64,000 nt of DNA from Plasmodium brasilianum. Taxonomy: Eukaryota; Apicomplexa; Aconoidasida; Haemosporida; Plasmodiidae. Positions 50,226-61,755 of the stretch are shown here, one piece after another. Made by a program: the position numbers and the translations under genes. Location of the stretch: assembly GCF_023973825.1 (NCBI RefSeq), contig NC_090123.1, forward strand, positions 1,223,501 through 1,287,500, given 5' to 3'. Position 1 is the first letter of the stretch, and each line of letters starts with the position of its first letter. The notes beneath the pieces are model-generated. The model did no database searches. It worked only from the letters and a program-made list of their open reading frames with translations, and was not told the origin of the DNA.

Positions 50226-50934
50226 AATTCCCTACATTTGTTGTTTTCACGAACCCGCGAATATAGCAAAGTACGTATATATATATATACATACGTACAT
50301 TCATAAAGTCATACAAGTATACATATCCTTTTGTCCCTCTCCTAAAATATCTTTTAATGTACATGAATTGTCCTTCTTATGCGTGTATATATTTTTTTTT
50401 TTGATTTTTCAAGGGAAAGATTGAAGATGTATATCATTAAGGTTTTGATGAGAGTTATGCAGTTTGTTTTTTAATTTTATAAATGCATTCATATGAATGC
50501 ATAATTTTATACCCATGTGCACATGTGCAACACTCAGAGTGGAAACATAAATATTTGTGGAGGTATCGGAATTAGTTTAATTTTCCTACCCTTGTATGTT
50601 TTTCAGTTTTGAGCTAAGCAGTATTTGTTTTAATTCAATCTATCTTCTTATAAATATTTGTGTGTATTGTGTACATAAGCGTATTTACACACATTTTAAT
50701 AAAATTATGAACTATTCGTAATTATTTCCTTTGTTTTATTAAAGGGGAGAATTTCTGTGTCAATGAAAAATATCCATTTTATATGTAAAAAAAAAAAATA
50801 AATAAGGAACAAAAGATTTTTGAACTCGTTTAATTCGCCATATTTACACACGTACATATACTCATACAATCAAACTGACTTATGCGAGTACAACAATTGC
50901 ATTCACAACTAAAAGAGGACAAGACAAAGAGGAG
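50226..50934. other. short intergenic region between Cox17 and bL35m
   Basis: Same-strand spacer. Apart from the possible alternative Cox17 terminal exon at 50414-50440 I see no gene. Confidence 0.6.
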
Positions 50935-51516
50935 ATGCTTCGCTTAAATTACAAAATTGGAAAAAATGTCCTGACATGTTCAGGAATGGTAAATAATTGC
51001 AAAATGTTTAGGCAATATGTTACCCATACAAATGAAATGATAATTGGTAGGGTTAATAGTCCCTTTAAAAATAACTTAACTACAATTGATAAAAGTAGTA
51101 CATTTCACAATAGTGGAAGTAGTAACATGTGTGTACATACAAAACTGAACAATAATTTTAAAAGGTTTTATAATCCGCGGGCACATATCAATTGGACACT
51201 TATTCGATTTAGACATAGGGTATCACAGTTAAGAAAAAAAAAATTAAAATATAAAAATCACTCAAAGGTTGCTTTACGATTTCGTTTAACAAAATTTGGA
51301 TGGGAAAGATTACAGTCAGGTAGAAATGCAAGTAAAAAAAATTTATCAGCTAAAAAGTGTAATGAAAAAATGAAAATAAAATATGTTTCAAGAGATGACA
51401 TAAAAAAGTTCAAGTTCCAAATGCAAAGTTATGTATTAAGAATAAGAGATTCACCCGTCGATTATAACCCTAACATAATGAGAGCTCGAAAGTATTTTCC
51501 CACACATTTTGGTTAG
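50935..51516 (+). CDS. mitochondrial large-subunit ribosomal protein bL35m
   Basis: 193 residues. The C-terminal half carries the bL35 pattern: KNHSKVALRFRLTKFGWERL for the family's K-x-HSGAAKRFKKTGSGKLKR, then SGRNASKKNLSAKK for KAGKRHLLTKK, and VSRDDIKKFKFQM for VSKSDAKRVKRLLPY. The first 90 residues are basic with hydroxylated residues and few acids, as expected for a mitochondrial targeting and extension segment. Bacterial bL35 has about 65 residues, so the extension is organelle specific. The start is the first ATG of the open frame. Confidence 0.9.
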   Translation: MLRLNYKIGKNVLTCSGMVNNCKMFRQYVTHTNEMIIGRVNSPFKNNLTTIDKSSTFHNSGSSNMCVHTKLNNNFKRFYNPRAHINWTLIRFRHRVSQLRKKKLKYKNHSKVALRFRLTKFGWERLQSGRNASKKNLSAKKCNEKMKIKYVSRDDIKKFKFQMQSYVLRIRDSPVDYNPNIMRARKYFPTHFG

Positions 51517-52140
51517 TTTGTTCATTGTGCTTGTAATGGAACAATTATAGGATATTACTAATTTGCGTTAACGTGTGTGTTTTTCCGTATATGCGCATAC
51601 ACATATATATATTGACGTGTGTACATTGACGTGTGTACATTGACGTGTGTACATTGACGTGTGTACATTGACGTGTGTACATTGACGTGTGTACATTGAC
51701 GTGTGTACTTTGACGTGTGTACATTGACGTGTGTACATTGACGCATATAAATTTATGCGTGTGTACTGATGCACATATATTAATATGTATGTATTTATAT
51801 TTTTTTTTTCTTCTCCAAACTAATGAAGTATACTTAATTTTTATGTGAAAATTTAAAAATATTTTGGTATTAAAACTTGTAAAAAGGGGGAAATAACAAC
51901 TGTATTTATAAAAAATGCGACAAGTGTTGGCGCGTAAAAATTGCAAGAAAAGCACAAAGGGGGGAAAAAAAAAAGAATATAAAAAATGGATGAAAAATAT
52001 GGATAAAATGGATAAAAAAAAAAAAATTAAATCAAAATATAACTAGGTGGTTGTGAAATATATTCATATACACATATATATGTGCATACACACATACTTG
52101 TACATGCACGTAGGTATAATATTTTAAAAAATGGTAAAAT
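51517..52140. other. convergent 3' intergenic region
   Basis: This lies between bL35m (plus) and the three-exon small gene (minus). It holds the 14-bp repeat and A-rich sequence. No gene is supported. Confidence 0.6.
51611..51745. repeat. 14-bp tandem repeat, about 9 copies
   Basis: Copies of attgacgtgtgtac are nearly perfect and lie about 100 bp after the bL35m stop, probably in its 3' UTR. Confidence 0.9.
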
Positions 52141-52405
52141 TCACTGAGAACTTTTGCCCTCCTTATCATCCAAATTGCCCTTTTGATCATAGCCTAACCT
52201 GGAAAAAAGATAAATTAATATATGACAAAATGATATGTGTAAAAATGGGAAGAAAATAAATTTGCAAGTTGTAGCATAATATATCATACAAATATTTCGT
52301 TGTTCCTTTAAAATGTTTTATAGAATAGGCAAATTGGGAACAAATCGTTTGTGAATCTTGTTGTAAACACTGTATTAGCGTAGCACACACGCGGGATTTC
52401 ATACG

Positions 52406-52447
<42 letters not shown>

Positions 52448-52843
52448 TGTGTATATGCATGTGTGTGCGTATGATTGTACTACTTATTTTGTCTTATTGT
52501 TATATACATGTGTGTATCCTTTTCTTTATTTTCTCCCTCATTTTATTAACCTTTTCAAGTTGACTTTTTCTAGCCACCATGACCACATGGTTAAATTTGG
52601 ATTTCTGAATTCTGGGATATTGTACTCGCTAAAATAAAAAAAAAATAAAAAATCAATTCAGTTCCAGACAAATAAAATTAAAAATTTACCTGAACATGCA
52701 AGCACTTAACCACTTTTTTTTTTTTTTTTTTTTTCAATATTATACTATCTAGCTAGCTGATCTAAAATGACAAAAATGCCTATAGTCCCAAAAATGCTTT
52801 TCGAAAACCAATTTTTTTTAAATATAAGGTTGTACTTTCCCAT
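52141..52843 (-). CDS. small single-pass membrane protein, probably mitochondrial inner membrane
   Basis: Three exons (52746-52843, 52551-52628, 52141-52198) join in phase to 77 residues, each exon being too short to be noticed alone. It starts MGKYNLIFKKNWFSKSIFG, continues into one membrane helix (SIFGTIGIFVILDQLA), then a Trp-rich amphipathic segment (NLTMWSWWLEKVNLKRLGYD) and an acidic tail ending GKSSQ. A short basic N-terminus, one helix and an aromatic segment fit an accessory subunit of a respiratory complex. The Y-x-L-[IL]-F-[KR]-[KR] start recalls Qcr9 of complex III, but this is a weak resemblance. Neighbours on both sides of Cox17 are mitochondrial. The first donor (GTATAA) is non-ideal. 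Confidence 0.6.
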
Positions 52844-54039
52844 TTTTATAAAATATTTTTATTATTAGCACATCTGAGAATTTTAATTAATTTTATCGTA
52901 ATTTTTTTTTTTTTTAATTCAACTACTATTATGACTGTAAAACAAACAACTATGGATAATTTGAGGAAAAGGCAAATAAGTTAACGTGTGTTTGTTTTGA
53001 TAAATTATCCTCCTTCCGTAATTGCGTGCAGATCTGTACGCATATGTAAGTTCATAAGCGTACGTAAGGACATACATATACATATATTCATATATATATA
53101 TATGTATATATATTTATATATATAATTCTAAAAGCATATATTTCAGTAATAAGAAGAAATTTTTTTTTTTTAAACAAATAACGTACGTCAAATCTTTAAT
53201 TTAAATCTAATTTTAAAAATAAAAAATTTTAAACGTGAAGTATCTTGTGCCTCTCCCCATGCAACGTATGTGCTATATTATGTTGTTGTATTAGCGTAAC
53301 TATGAATATATACATGTAGGTGTATACATATAGAACATGCGTATATACGTACGTGAATACATACAACGCGCGTTTATACGTACTTATGAATGTGTATATA
53401 TATGTATACATTTACAAACATACACACAGGTAAACGTTTAAGTATTGTATGCAAAATTTTAAGAATTAGGGGGAAGAAAAAAAAGTAAGTGCACAAAATG
53501 AAGTAACATGTCACAGTATCATATTATGAAAGTGAGTAACATACATTGCATAATTTTATTTTATTCTTTTTTAAAAAATAAAAATAAAAAAAAAAAAAAA
53601 AAGGAAAAAGAATGAAAAAAGGAAAAAAGAAAGAATGAAAAAAGGAAAAAAGAAAGAATGAAAAAAAGAAGAAAGAATGAAAAAAGGAAAAAAGAAAGAA
53701 TGAAAAAAAGAAAAAAGAAAGAATGAAAGAAAAAAGAAGAAAAAAAAATTGTAAGGTTAGGTGTTATATAACAAATGTTTGTAAAAACATAACAGACGAA
53801 AAGGTTTGTACAAAATAAAGGAACAAGGAACTTTTAAAGAAAAAAAAGGATTCTTTCTTTTTTTTTTTTTTTTTTTTTTTAAAAATAAATACAATATATT
53901 TTCTGGAAATATAACGTGCACACACACTGACACTTTAACAACATTTTATAAGTTCTCAAATAAATTATGTAAATACTTCAAATAAATTAGGAAAAATTTT
54001 CAATATATTACTAATTCAGTATCAATATGTGAACACAGT
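52844..54039. other. intergenic region with polypurine repeat
   Basis: Upstream of the 77-residue protein gene. It contains a gaatgaaaaaaggaaaaaagaa-type polypurine repeat (53590-53750) and (TA)n at 53090-53120. No gene is supported. Confidence 0.6.
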
Positions 54040-54090
54040 TCACGGTGCCACAGTACTTTTTAAATTGTCAACACACTGTAAGGTAATAAC

Positions 54091-54123
<33 letters not shown>

Positions 54124-57100
54124 CATATACATATAATGTACACTTATGCATGATTTACTTGAGAGCAAAAAGAACGTATATGTTAAGCCGCTTTGAAATG
54201 AATTCATTCGTATTCTTATTTTGTGTATTTTTTTTTTTTTTTCTCTTACACTCCCAAATATTTTGATTTCGTTTGCCTGCGATTCGATCTAATTAAAAAA
54301 AAATGAAATAAAAAAAAAAAAAAAAAATAAAATAAATGGTAATTGATAAATGATAATATAAATGATAAATGGCAAAATAAAAAAAAAACAATAAACGTCG
54401 ATTGGTAAGGATGGGAATATATATCTACACTCATATACGTAGAGCATGTCGATTTGTCAATCCACTTATCAGAAAAAAGCTTTTTTTAATAATGGAACAC
54501 CAAAGTATAAATGTAGCGAGCGAAAAAAGCAGAGCAGATTTATTCTCTTTTCATCCTACTAGAGCCAAAATATTCCTTTCTGTATCGTCCTCAGTGTTTT
54601 TGATTGAATTCCTTATCGCTTTCAAATTATTATAAATCTGTTTCAAGTTGTATTTATTTTGCAATTTCTGAACAGGACAGAAAATATAAAATAAAAGGAA
54701 TAAATTAAAATAAAATGATAAATTAAAATAAAATGATAAATTAAAATACAATGAATAAATAAACAAACAAATTTATAAATTTTGGTGTAATATTGGAACA
54801 GTTGGACAATGAAAAAATTAAATATACGAACGCATATTCAACGTTACACGTATCGAAACACAGTGTTCTTCTTACATATTGCCCAAACGAGTTAACATAA
54901 CTTTTTGTGTTTTCAATTAAGTTTTCATTGTGTTTTCCTTTCAGCAGCTAAATGGTAGAAGTAAGAAGAAAAATAGGAATTTGTATAAAATGTGAAAAGA
55001 ATGGATGACAAAGAAAAAGGGCATACGTTTTTTCCAAAGTGAATTTAACAAAAATGTGTATCACGCTTATGTTACGTGCATATATGTGTATATATCAACA
55101 GATAAAATCATCAGAATAGAAGAATAGTATAAGGGTCTTTATTCTGCTATGAACGCAAAAAGTTATATGTTAGCGTGAAATTTTTTCGCAGTTACTGCTA
55201 GTAGTTCAATCATTTTGTTTTTGCTTCTTTCCACCTAAAAAAAAAAAAAAAAAATGGATGCATAAATGGATGCATAAATGGATGCATAAATGGATGCATA
55301 AATGGATGCACAAATGGATGCATAAATGGATGCACAAATGGATGCACAAATGGATGCACAAATGGATGTATTAATGGATGAATATGTGACAGAAAAGCGT
55401 TCTCCAAGTGTATATGTTCAAGGTGAAGCTATCCCTTTTCATTTAAAATAAATAATAAGGGGAAATAATCATATTGCATGTATTGCGCTTATTGTACATG
55501 TTGTACTTATAGCGCATATTGCGCCATCTTTTTTTATTTTCCAGCTTTCCTAAACCTACTTCTACTTCGTTAGACAAACTATTTCTTTCCGATATATCAC
55601 TTCCACTCTCATCAGATGAGGATGAGCAAGACGAAGAGGAATATGATGGTTCATCCTGCGCTTGTAAACCTCCTTCTTTTGTGTACAATTTATAATTTAA
55701 TTTTTTTTTTTCCACACTTACATTGTTGGTATTATTAAAGTATATGTCATCTCCCTTAATATTATTTTTTACCTTATCGACGAAAACTACATCCTAAGGT
55801 TGAATATATGCATGAGAGTGTAATCACATGTACGCAGGTACATATGTAAATATGCATAAATGAATATATACATGTGCACATCTACTTCTATGCAATTGCA
55901 AAGGCATATATGCTTGTGTCTTTGCACCTTTTTACTCCATCAAACCTTTTCATTACTTCTCTCTTTTTTGTCATTGTCCTTGTCATCACAAAAGCTGCAA
56001 TTTATATGCTGCAATGGGGAAAAGGTGTTAATTGAGTTAGGATATAATTTACAGTTTTTCTTCTTTTTTCTTCTTTTTTCCTTTTTTTTGTTTTGTTTAT
56101 TTTTAATATATTTTGCTTAAGTACTTCGTTCAGGGTGCGCAGCTGATCTTCAATAACTTTGATCTGCGGTTGGAAGAAGAAAAAAAAAAAAAAAGAAATA
56201 AAAAAAAGGAAAAACAAAAAATAGTTGTGCCCTTTGGCTAACTGGTAGTTATATTTTATTTTACATTATATTATATTATTCTGCACTGGCATGTTTTATT
56301 TTTCTTTTTTCTCTTCGTGTTTACCTTTTCGTGCAACATGTCATGATACACCTCACCAGTTTTGTCGTTCAATGATAAGTTACTCACTTCCATCTTTTCA
56401 TTATTGTTTATGTTCTTATCAGTTGCTGATCTTTCTTCTTCTTTTTCTTCTTCTTCCTCTTCTTCACCTTCTTCTTCATTTTCTTCTTCATTTTCTTCTC
56501 TCTTATTAATAGTATTCCCTTTTTTGTTTTTTTCAACTTGATCTGCAATTTTTCACAAATTAAAAAAAAGGTTTACATTTCGAGCAAGAATATATTATCG
56601 TATTGCATTTTGCTTATCTCTTCTGTGTTCGTCTTATTCTTATTTATATTTCTTTTGTTAGTCGTTTTTTAGTCTTTTTTTTAAATAGCTTTTAAGGGTA
56701 CCCCTTGGGATGTAAGTCTCATTTTGCGCTTCCTGCAAGGGTGAAAAGAAAAAAAAAAAAAAATAGCAAGTGCGGACGTGGACATAGTTTTTATGTTTAT
56801 AAAAAAGAACATGATAATTGTAGAAGTAGTAGTAGTAATGGTAGTTGTGATAGCAGTTGTAGTGATAGCAGCTGTAGTGATAGCAGCTGTAGTGATAGCA
56901 GCTGTAGTGATAGCAGTTGCAGTGATAGCAGCTGTCGTGATAGCAGTTGTAGTGATAGCAGTTGTAGTGATAGCAGCTGTAGTGATAGCAGTTGTAATAG
57001 TGATTATAAACACTGGAAAGTTTCGCTACAAGGCATTTGAACGGTCGATTGGGAGAACTCACATTATTGAACTGAGAATGCAAGTTACTCAGACATAAAG

Positions 57101-58287
57101 ATAAATTTTTTTTCCTTAAATTTTTCAGCATAATAGAGTGCTTATGTAACTCCTCCTCCAGGTGCTGGATGTCCTCTTCCAATATCATTCTCGACGGTTT
57201 ACAGGAGCTGAAGGCACGAAGAAAAAATAAAATGAATAAACAAAACTACTAAATGAAATAAATAAATTAATTAAAATAAAATAAATAAGTAAACTAAAGT
57301 AACATGAATACATAGAAGTAAGCATAAAAGATATGCAAGCGGGGATGCGCTTGTGATTGCTCTATATATTTAAGAAAAAAAAAAAAAAAAAAATTACCAA
57401 TGAGGGTCTCTTCTTTTTACGTTAAAAATATGGGCTTTAATGTTCTTCATCTTTTTTCTCAAATTATTTATTCGGACAACTGTTTGTTTTATCTGCGCAT
57501 TTTGTCGAGATGCATAAATACGAATGTAGGGGAGAGTCAAGTTTGTACATGTGTGCACGAGTGTGCTGGTGCATATATTGACTTGAAAAACTAGGCTGAA
57601 GATGTGATTTGTAACTCGAGATGGGTAATCTATGTATACAACAAACACTGAAACACGCACAAATGAAAAAATGTAATAAATGAGAGTTTCGAAATGATCT
57701 ACCTCCTCGAAATTTTCTTTGATTATTTCCTCAAGGCTTGTGACGTACACAAGCTTCTCCTTTTTGGTCTAAAAAAAAAAAAAAAAAAAATACGAAAAAA
57801 ATATAGAAAGGTATAAAAAGGTAGTGAAAAAAAGAACATAAAAAGTAACAACGTTTATTTTTTGCATGTTTCGTTTTGTCATTTTGTCCAAATATTTTTT
57901 ATCATTTTTCCTCAATTTTTTGTCCTTTTTTGCCGCTCCTTTTATTTTCCTTCCTTACGTAATCATTTTCCACAACAAGAAATTTTATCTTTTCAAAAAA
58001 TTCCTCAATTAGGTTTTTCAAATTTAAGTAGAAGATATTTATGGTCTCATGTCCCTGGAAAAAAAAAAAAAAAAGTTATGAACAAGCAAGGTTTATTTGG
58101 AACATATATAAATATGAGACCACATCAATAAACCAGCATAAGCGGGGAAAATGAAAACATACAAGCGTGCGCTAATTTTCATGGCGTATTTCCTCCATAT
58201 GTGACATCCATACATATACATAAATAAATATATGAATGTAAATATATATGTAAATACAAATGTAAATCTATCTACAAAAATAAATAA

Positions 58288-58320
<33 letters not shown>

Positions 58321-61300
58321 TATATATAAATAAATAAATAAATATATATATATATATATCCAATGCACAAGGACCCGTTTTTCCCTCTTCGGCGCGTACC
58401 TCTATGATCATATTTTTTGTCTGCATAAATATGCTATCAATTGCATCCGCTGAAATGTCTGCTCTGTTGAGGTTAAACAGAACCTTGTGATTTATGTTTT
58501 CCTTTTCTCTCAACGATTTAATTTCATTTTTATATTTTTCTTTTTCTTCATTCAAATTGATTATCTGCTTGGCAAGTACTTTCTTGACACCATTCAGATC
58601 ATGACTAGACAAAATTGTTTTTCCTAAAATCTTCATTTGATTCCTTAATTTTTCATTTTCTCTTTCTAATTTTAAGTTTACTCTTTCATAGTCTAAATTG
58701 CTCATTTTCGAGGGGTTATATTCCCCAGGCTTGCTCTTTGCTAGTTGTTCTCGGAGCCGGTTGCACTCGCTCTGTGCAGCGCAAAAAAAAAAAAAAAATA
58801 AAATAAATAAGAAATAAAATAAGATTAGCAATAGTGATAATAGCAATAATGGAAATAGTAATAGTAATGATGGTAAAATGCATCATTTGCTAGTCGCGCA
58901 CCCCCAGGTGGGAATGAATACATGTGCACACACATATAAGTCTGCACACGCACACATATAAGTCTGCACACGCACACATATAAGTCTGCACACGCACACA
59001 TATAAGTCTGCACACGCACACATATAAGTCTGCACACGCACACATATAAGTCTGCACACGCACACATATAAGTCTGCACACGCACACATATAAGTCTGCA
59101 CACGCACATATATAAGTTCACACACGCACATGGGCGTTTACGTATCTACACGCGGATTACCTTGTACAACTTGGCTAGCTGATCCAGGTTTTTGTTTTGC
59201 TTGCTGATGTCATCTACTCTGCTGTTGAGTTTCCTGACTTTTTCATTTAATGAAGATACCTCTGATGGTGGGTTTGAATCCTTGTCTGATAATTTACTAG
59301 AAGCTTCAGTAGAACATTTAGTTATATAATTTCTTATCTCATCATTGTACTTTTTTCCTTTCTGTTCATGTATACTGTTATCATATGAAGACATGTAAAT
59401 GTTATTGGGGTATACAGCCCCAGCTGATGATGTGGTTACAGTTGTAAAGCCTGTAACCGCATTAGGGGTATTGTTATTTTGTAAAGGGTATCTGTAAGAG
59501 ACTTCGTGTGTACAAATAGGTTCATGCTGTTCCAATTGTGATTGCGATTTAGATTTTCCTTCTGATTTTCCCTTTGCTCGTATATGTGCTTCTATCTGAG
59601 AATGGGGCATGGATTTCCTCCTCCTCAGACTTAACCCTTTCAGAGCGGAGACACTCCCATTTTGAGTGCTCAAACATGAACGAGGAGTAAAAGATCTTGT
59701 CCTAATAAAAACATTGTTAGATTTGGGTAGAAATTGCTTATTCATATTTACATCGTTATTATGAAATGCATTTTTGTTTAAACCTTCTAGAGATTTGTTT
59801 TTATAAATCAATATTTCTGTTTTATATTCTTTGGTTGATTGTTGTTTAAGACAATTTTTGGAAGAACTACTACTATTACAGAAGAACCCTTTTTTTTTAC
59901 TTGATGTACGTGAACTGTTATAAAATTTGTTTTTTGTTTTTACACAATTGGAAGATGTTCTTCTATGTGGTATTACCTGAACAATATTTTGTACGTCCAT
60001 AATTTTGGGGGAACCGTTTATACAAACTTGTTTTAGAGGCGTATGAGACATTTGAGGCATTTGAATCGTCTGAGGGGTGTACATGAATGCCTCTGGTGCG
60101 ATACCAGGTCTTTCCGGCATATCTAACTGAACGAAATTATTTCCATAATTGGCAGCATAACTAATACTGTTATTGTTGACGTTGCCCATACCGTTAACAC
60201 TACTATTACCGTTACTGCTACTTCGCGTGACAATATGACTGTGTGCTGGATTCAGAAGAGTGGATATAGGAACCTCCTCGGAAAATGGTGTCTGCCTTGT
60301 AGTTACAAACATGTTATTGTCATTGTAGTTAGTATCCACGTACGGGTAATTCTTAACCATGCTTGTGAATTTCGTTTCGCCCACTTCACTTGTTACAATG
60401 TTTGGCATGAACTCAACCTTATCTTGAACGTTATAAAGAACACCATTTGAATACATGTTATTGTCACAGTGTATTTGCTTTTTATATGGCTGATGGTTAT
60501 TGTATATGTTGTCATCATTTGTCAAATTGTCATTGTAGGGACCACTGCTATTAGCACCCTGGTCGGCAAAATACACGTTTCTATGTCCATCTCTATTCAA
60601 ATGTATGCTACTATTACTATACATGTCTTCATTTATGTTTCTGTTTGCGTTTACGTTTTTGTTCATGTTTACGTTTTTGTTCATGTTTACGTTTGTGTTC
60701 ATGTTTACGTTTGTGTTCATGTTTACATTTTTGCTTTTGCTTTTGTTTTTTCCAGTTTTATGTTCATTCTTATATTCGACATTGCTCGGATCACCTCCGT
60801 TTTCCATAGGTATATATCCCTCTGCTTCGTAAACATTGAATCGCTTAGCTGTTTTGTTCTTCGACTGTTTGCTAAATACATGTCTCCCCCTTTGAGCAGT
60901 ACTCTTTTTGTTTCTCTTCTCATAGGTAGGTGAATCATCATCAGTATTGAATATTTTGTTTTTTGAATTTTTTATATTTCGTTGTTCTCCATTAGTTATA
61001 GAATTGTAGCTATTTTTATCTTCTCGAGTTACTATATTCTTTTTACCCAAAAAATTGGGTATGCTCTCAGAATTACTACCATCATTGTTGACATTCATTT
61101 TTTTATCTGAACATTGGTTTGATCTGCTTGACTCTCTCCACACAGGGCTAAATTTATTCAACAACGATGTTGTTAAACTATTTATAATATTGCTTTTTGG
61201 TAAATCTATGACTACTTCCTCTTTTAACCTCTTTGACCTTTTTGAAAATACACCCTTTTTAAAGGCACCACCACTACTGTTACCATTGTCATCATCATCG

Positions 61301-61638
61301 TACTGAGCTTCATCAACATCGTCATCATACTGAGCTTCATCATCATTTGCTTCGTAGTAGCTTTCCCTTGTACGCTCATTACACTCACCATGTTGACTAC
61401 CCCCCCCCTGACAGTTACTTCCAATCTGATTGTCGCATAAAATCATGTGTGTTTGGTTGCTTAGCTGAGTACTGCGCCTATTTCTGTACATATCATTTTT
61501 CTCATCTGCATCATTTTGTGCAAGTTTTTTTCGAAATTGTACAGGACCAGAATATCCTTTATATAAATTATCCTGTGATAACATTTCGTTTGGCACACCC
61601 AACTTATCCGTGTTACCTTGTTCTTTATGCATTATCAT
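54040..61638 (-). CDS. large coiled-coil protein of unknown function, 16 exons
   Basis: Exons: 59161-61638, 58400-58771, 57959-58054, 57703-57768, 57398-57492, 57063-57207, 56702-56732, 56325-56542, 56053-56163, 55946-56008, 55560-55793, 55196-55234, 54876-54947, 54560-54667, 54250-54288 and 54040-54075. They total 1,401 codons including the stop. Exon 1 (826 residues) is polar, Asn/Ser-rich and probably disordered, with Asp/Glu clusters, NMNTNV repeats (60650-60740) and several basic Ser/Arg patches (RTSSKKKG, LRRRKSMPHS). From its last 40 residues onward the protein is mostly heptad coiled coil (LNEKVRKLNSRVDDISKQNK; NLKLERENEKLRNQMKILG). Twelve of the fifteen introns are phase 0. No catalytic domain is visible. 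A structural or scaffold role is an inference. The exon 11 donor and the final two tiny exons are the least certain. Confidence 0.78.
55255..55375. repeat. 12-bp repeat in intron 11 of the coiled-coil gene
   Basis: About ten copies of atggatgcataa/atggatgcacaa lie next to the T-rich acceptor of the 39-base exon at 55196-55234. Confidence 0.85.
56820..57005. repeat. 15-bp repeat in intron 6 of the coiled-coil gene
   Basis: About twelve copies of agtgatagcagctgt lie in the intron 56733-57062. They are open in several frames on both strands and so mimic genes. Confidence 0.85.
58920..59118. repeat. 22-bp repeat in intron 1 of the coiled-coil gene
   Basis: About nine copies of acacatataagtctgcacac plus gc fill half of the intron 58772-59160. 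Confidence 0.9.
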
Positions 61639-61723
61639 GTTAACTGAAATTTAATTTGTTAAGTAAGCTCTTCTTGTTAAATTAGTGTTCATTTGAGTAG
61701 GTTTTTACTATATTATATTATAC

Positions 61724-61755
<32 letters not shown>

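Noticed and set aside
56681..57098. Repeat-coded ORFs of Ser/Cys, Val/Ile and Thr/Ala
   Set aside because: They come from the 15-bp minisatellite in intron 6 of the coiled-coil gene; all frames are open because the unit length is a multiple of three.
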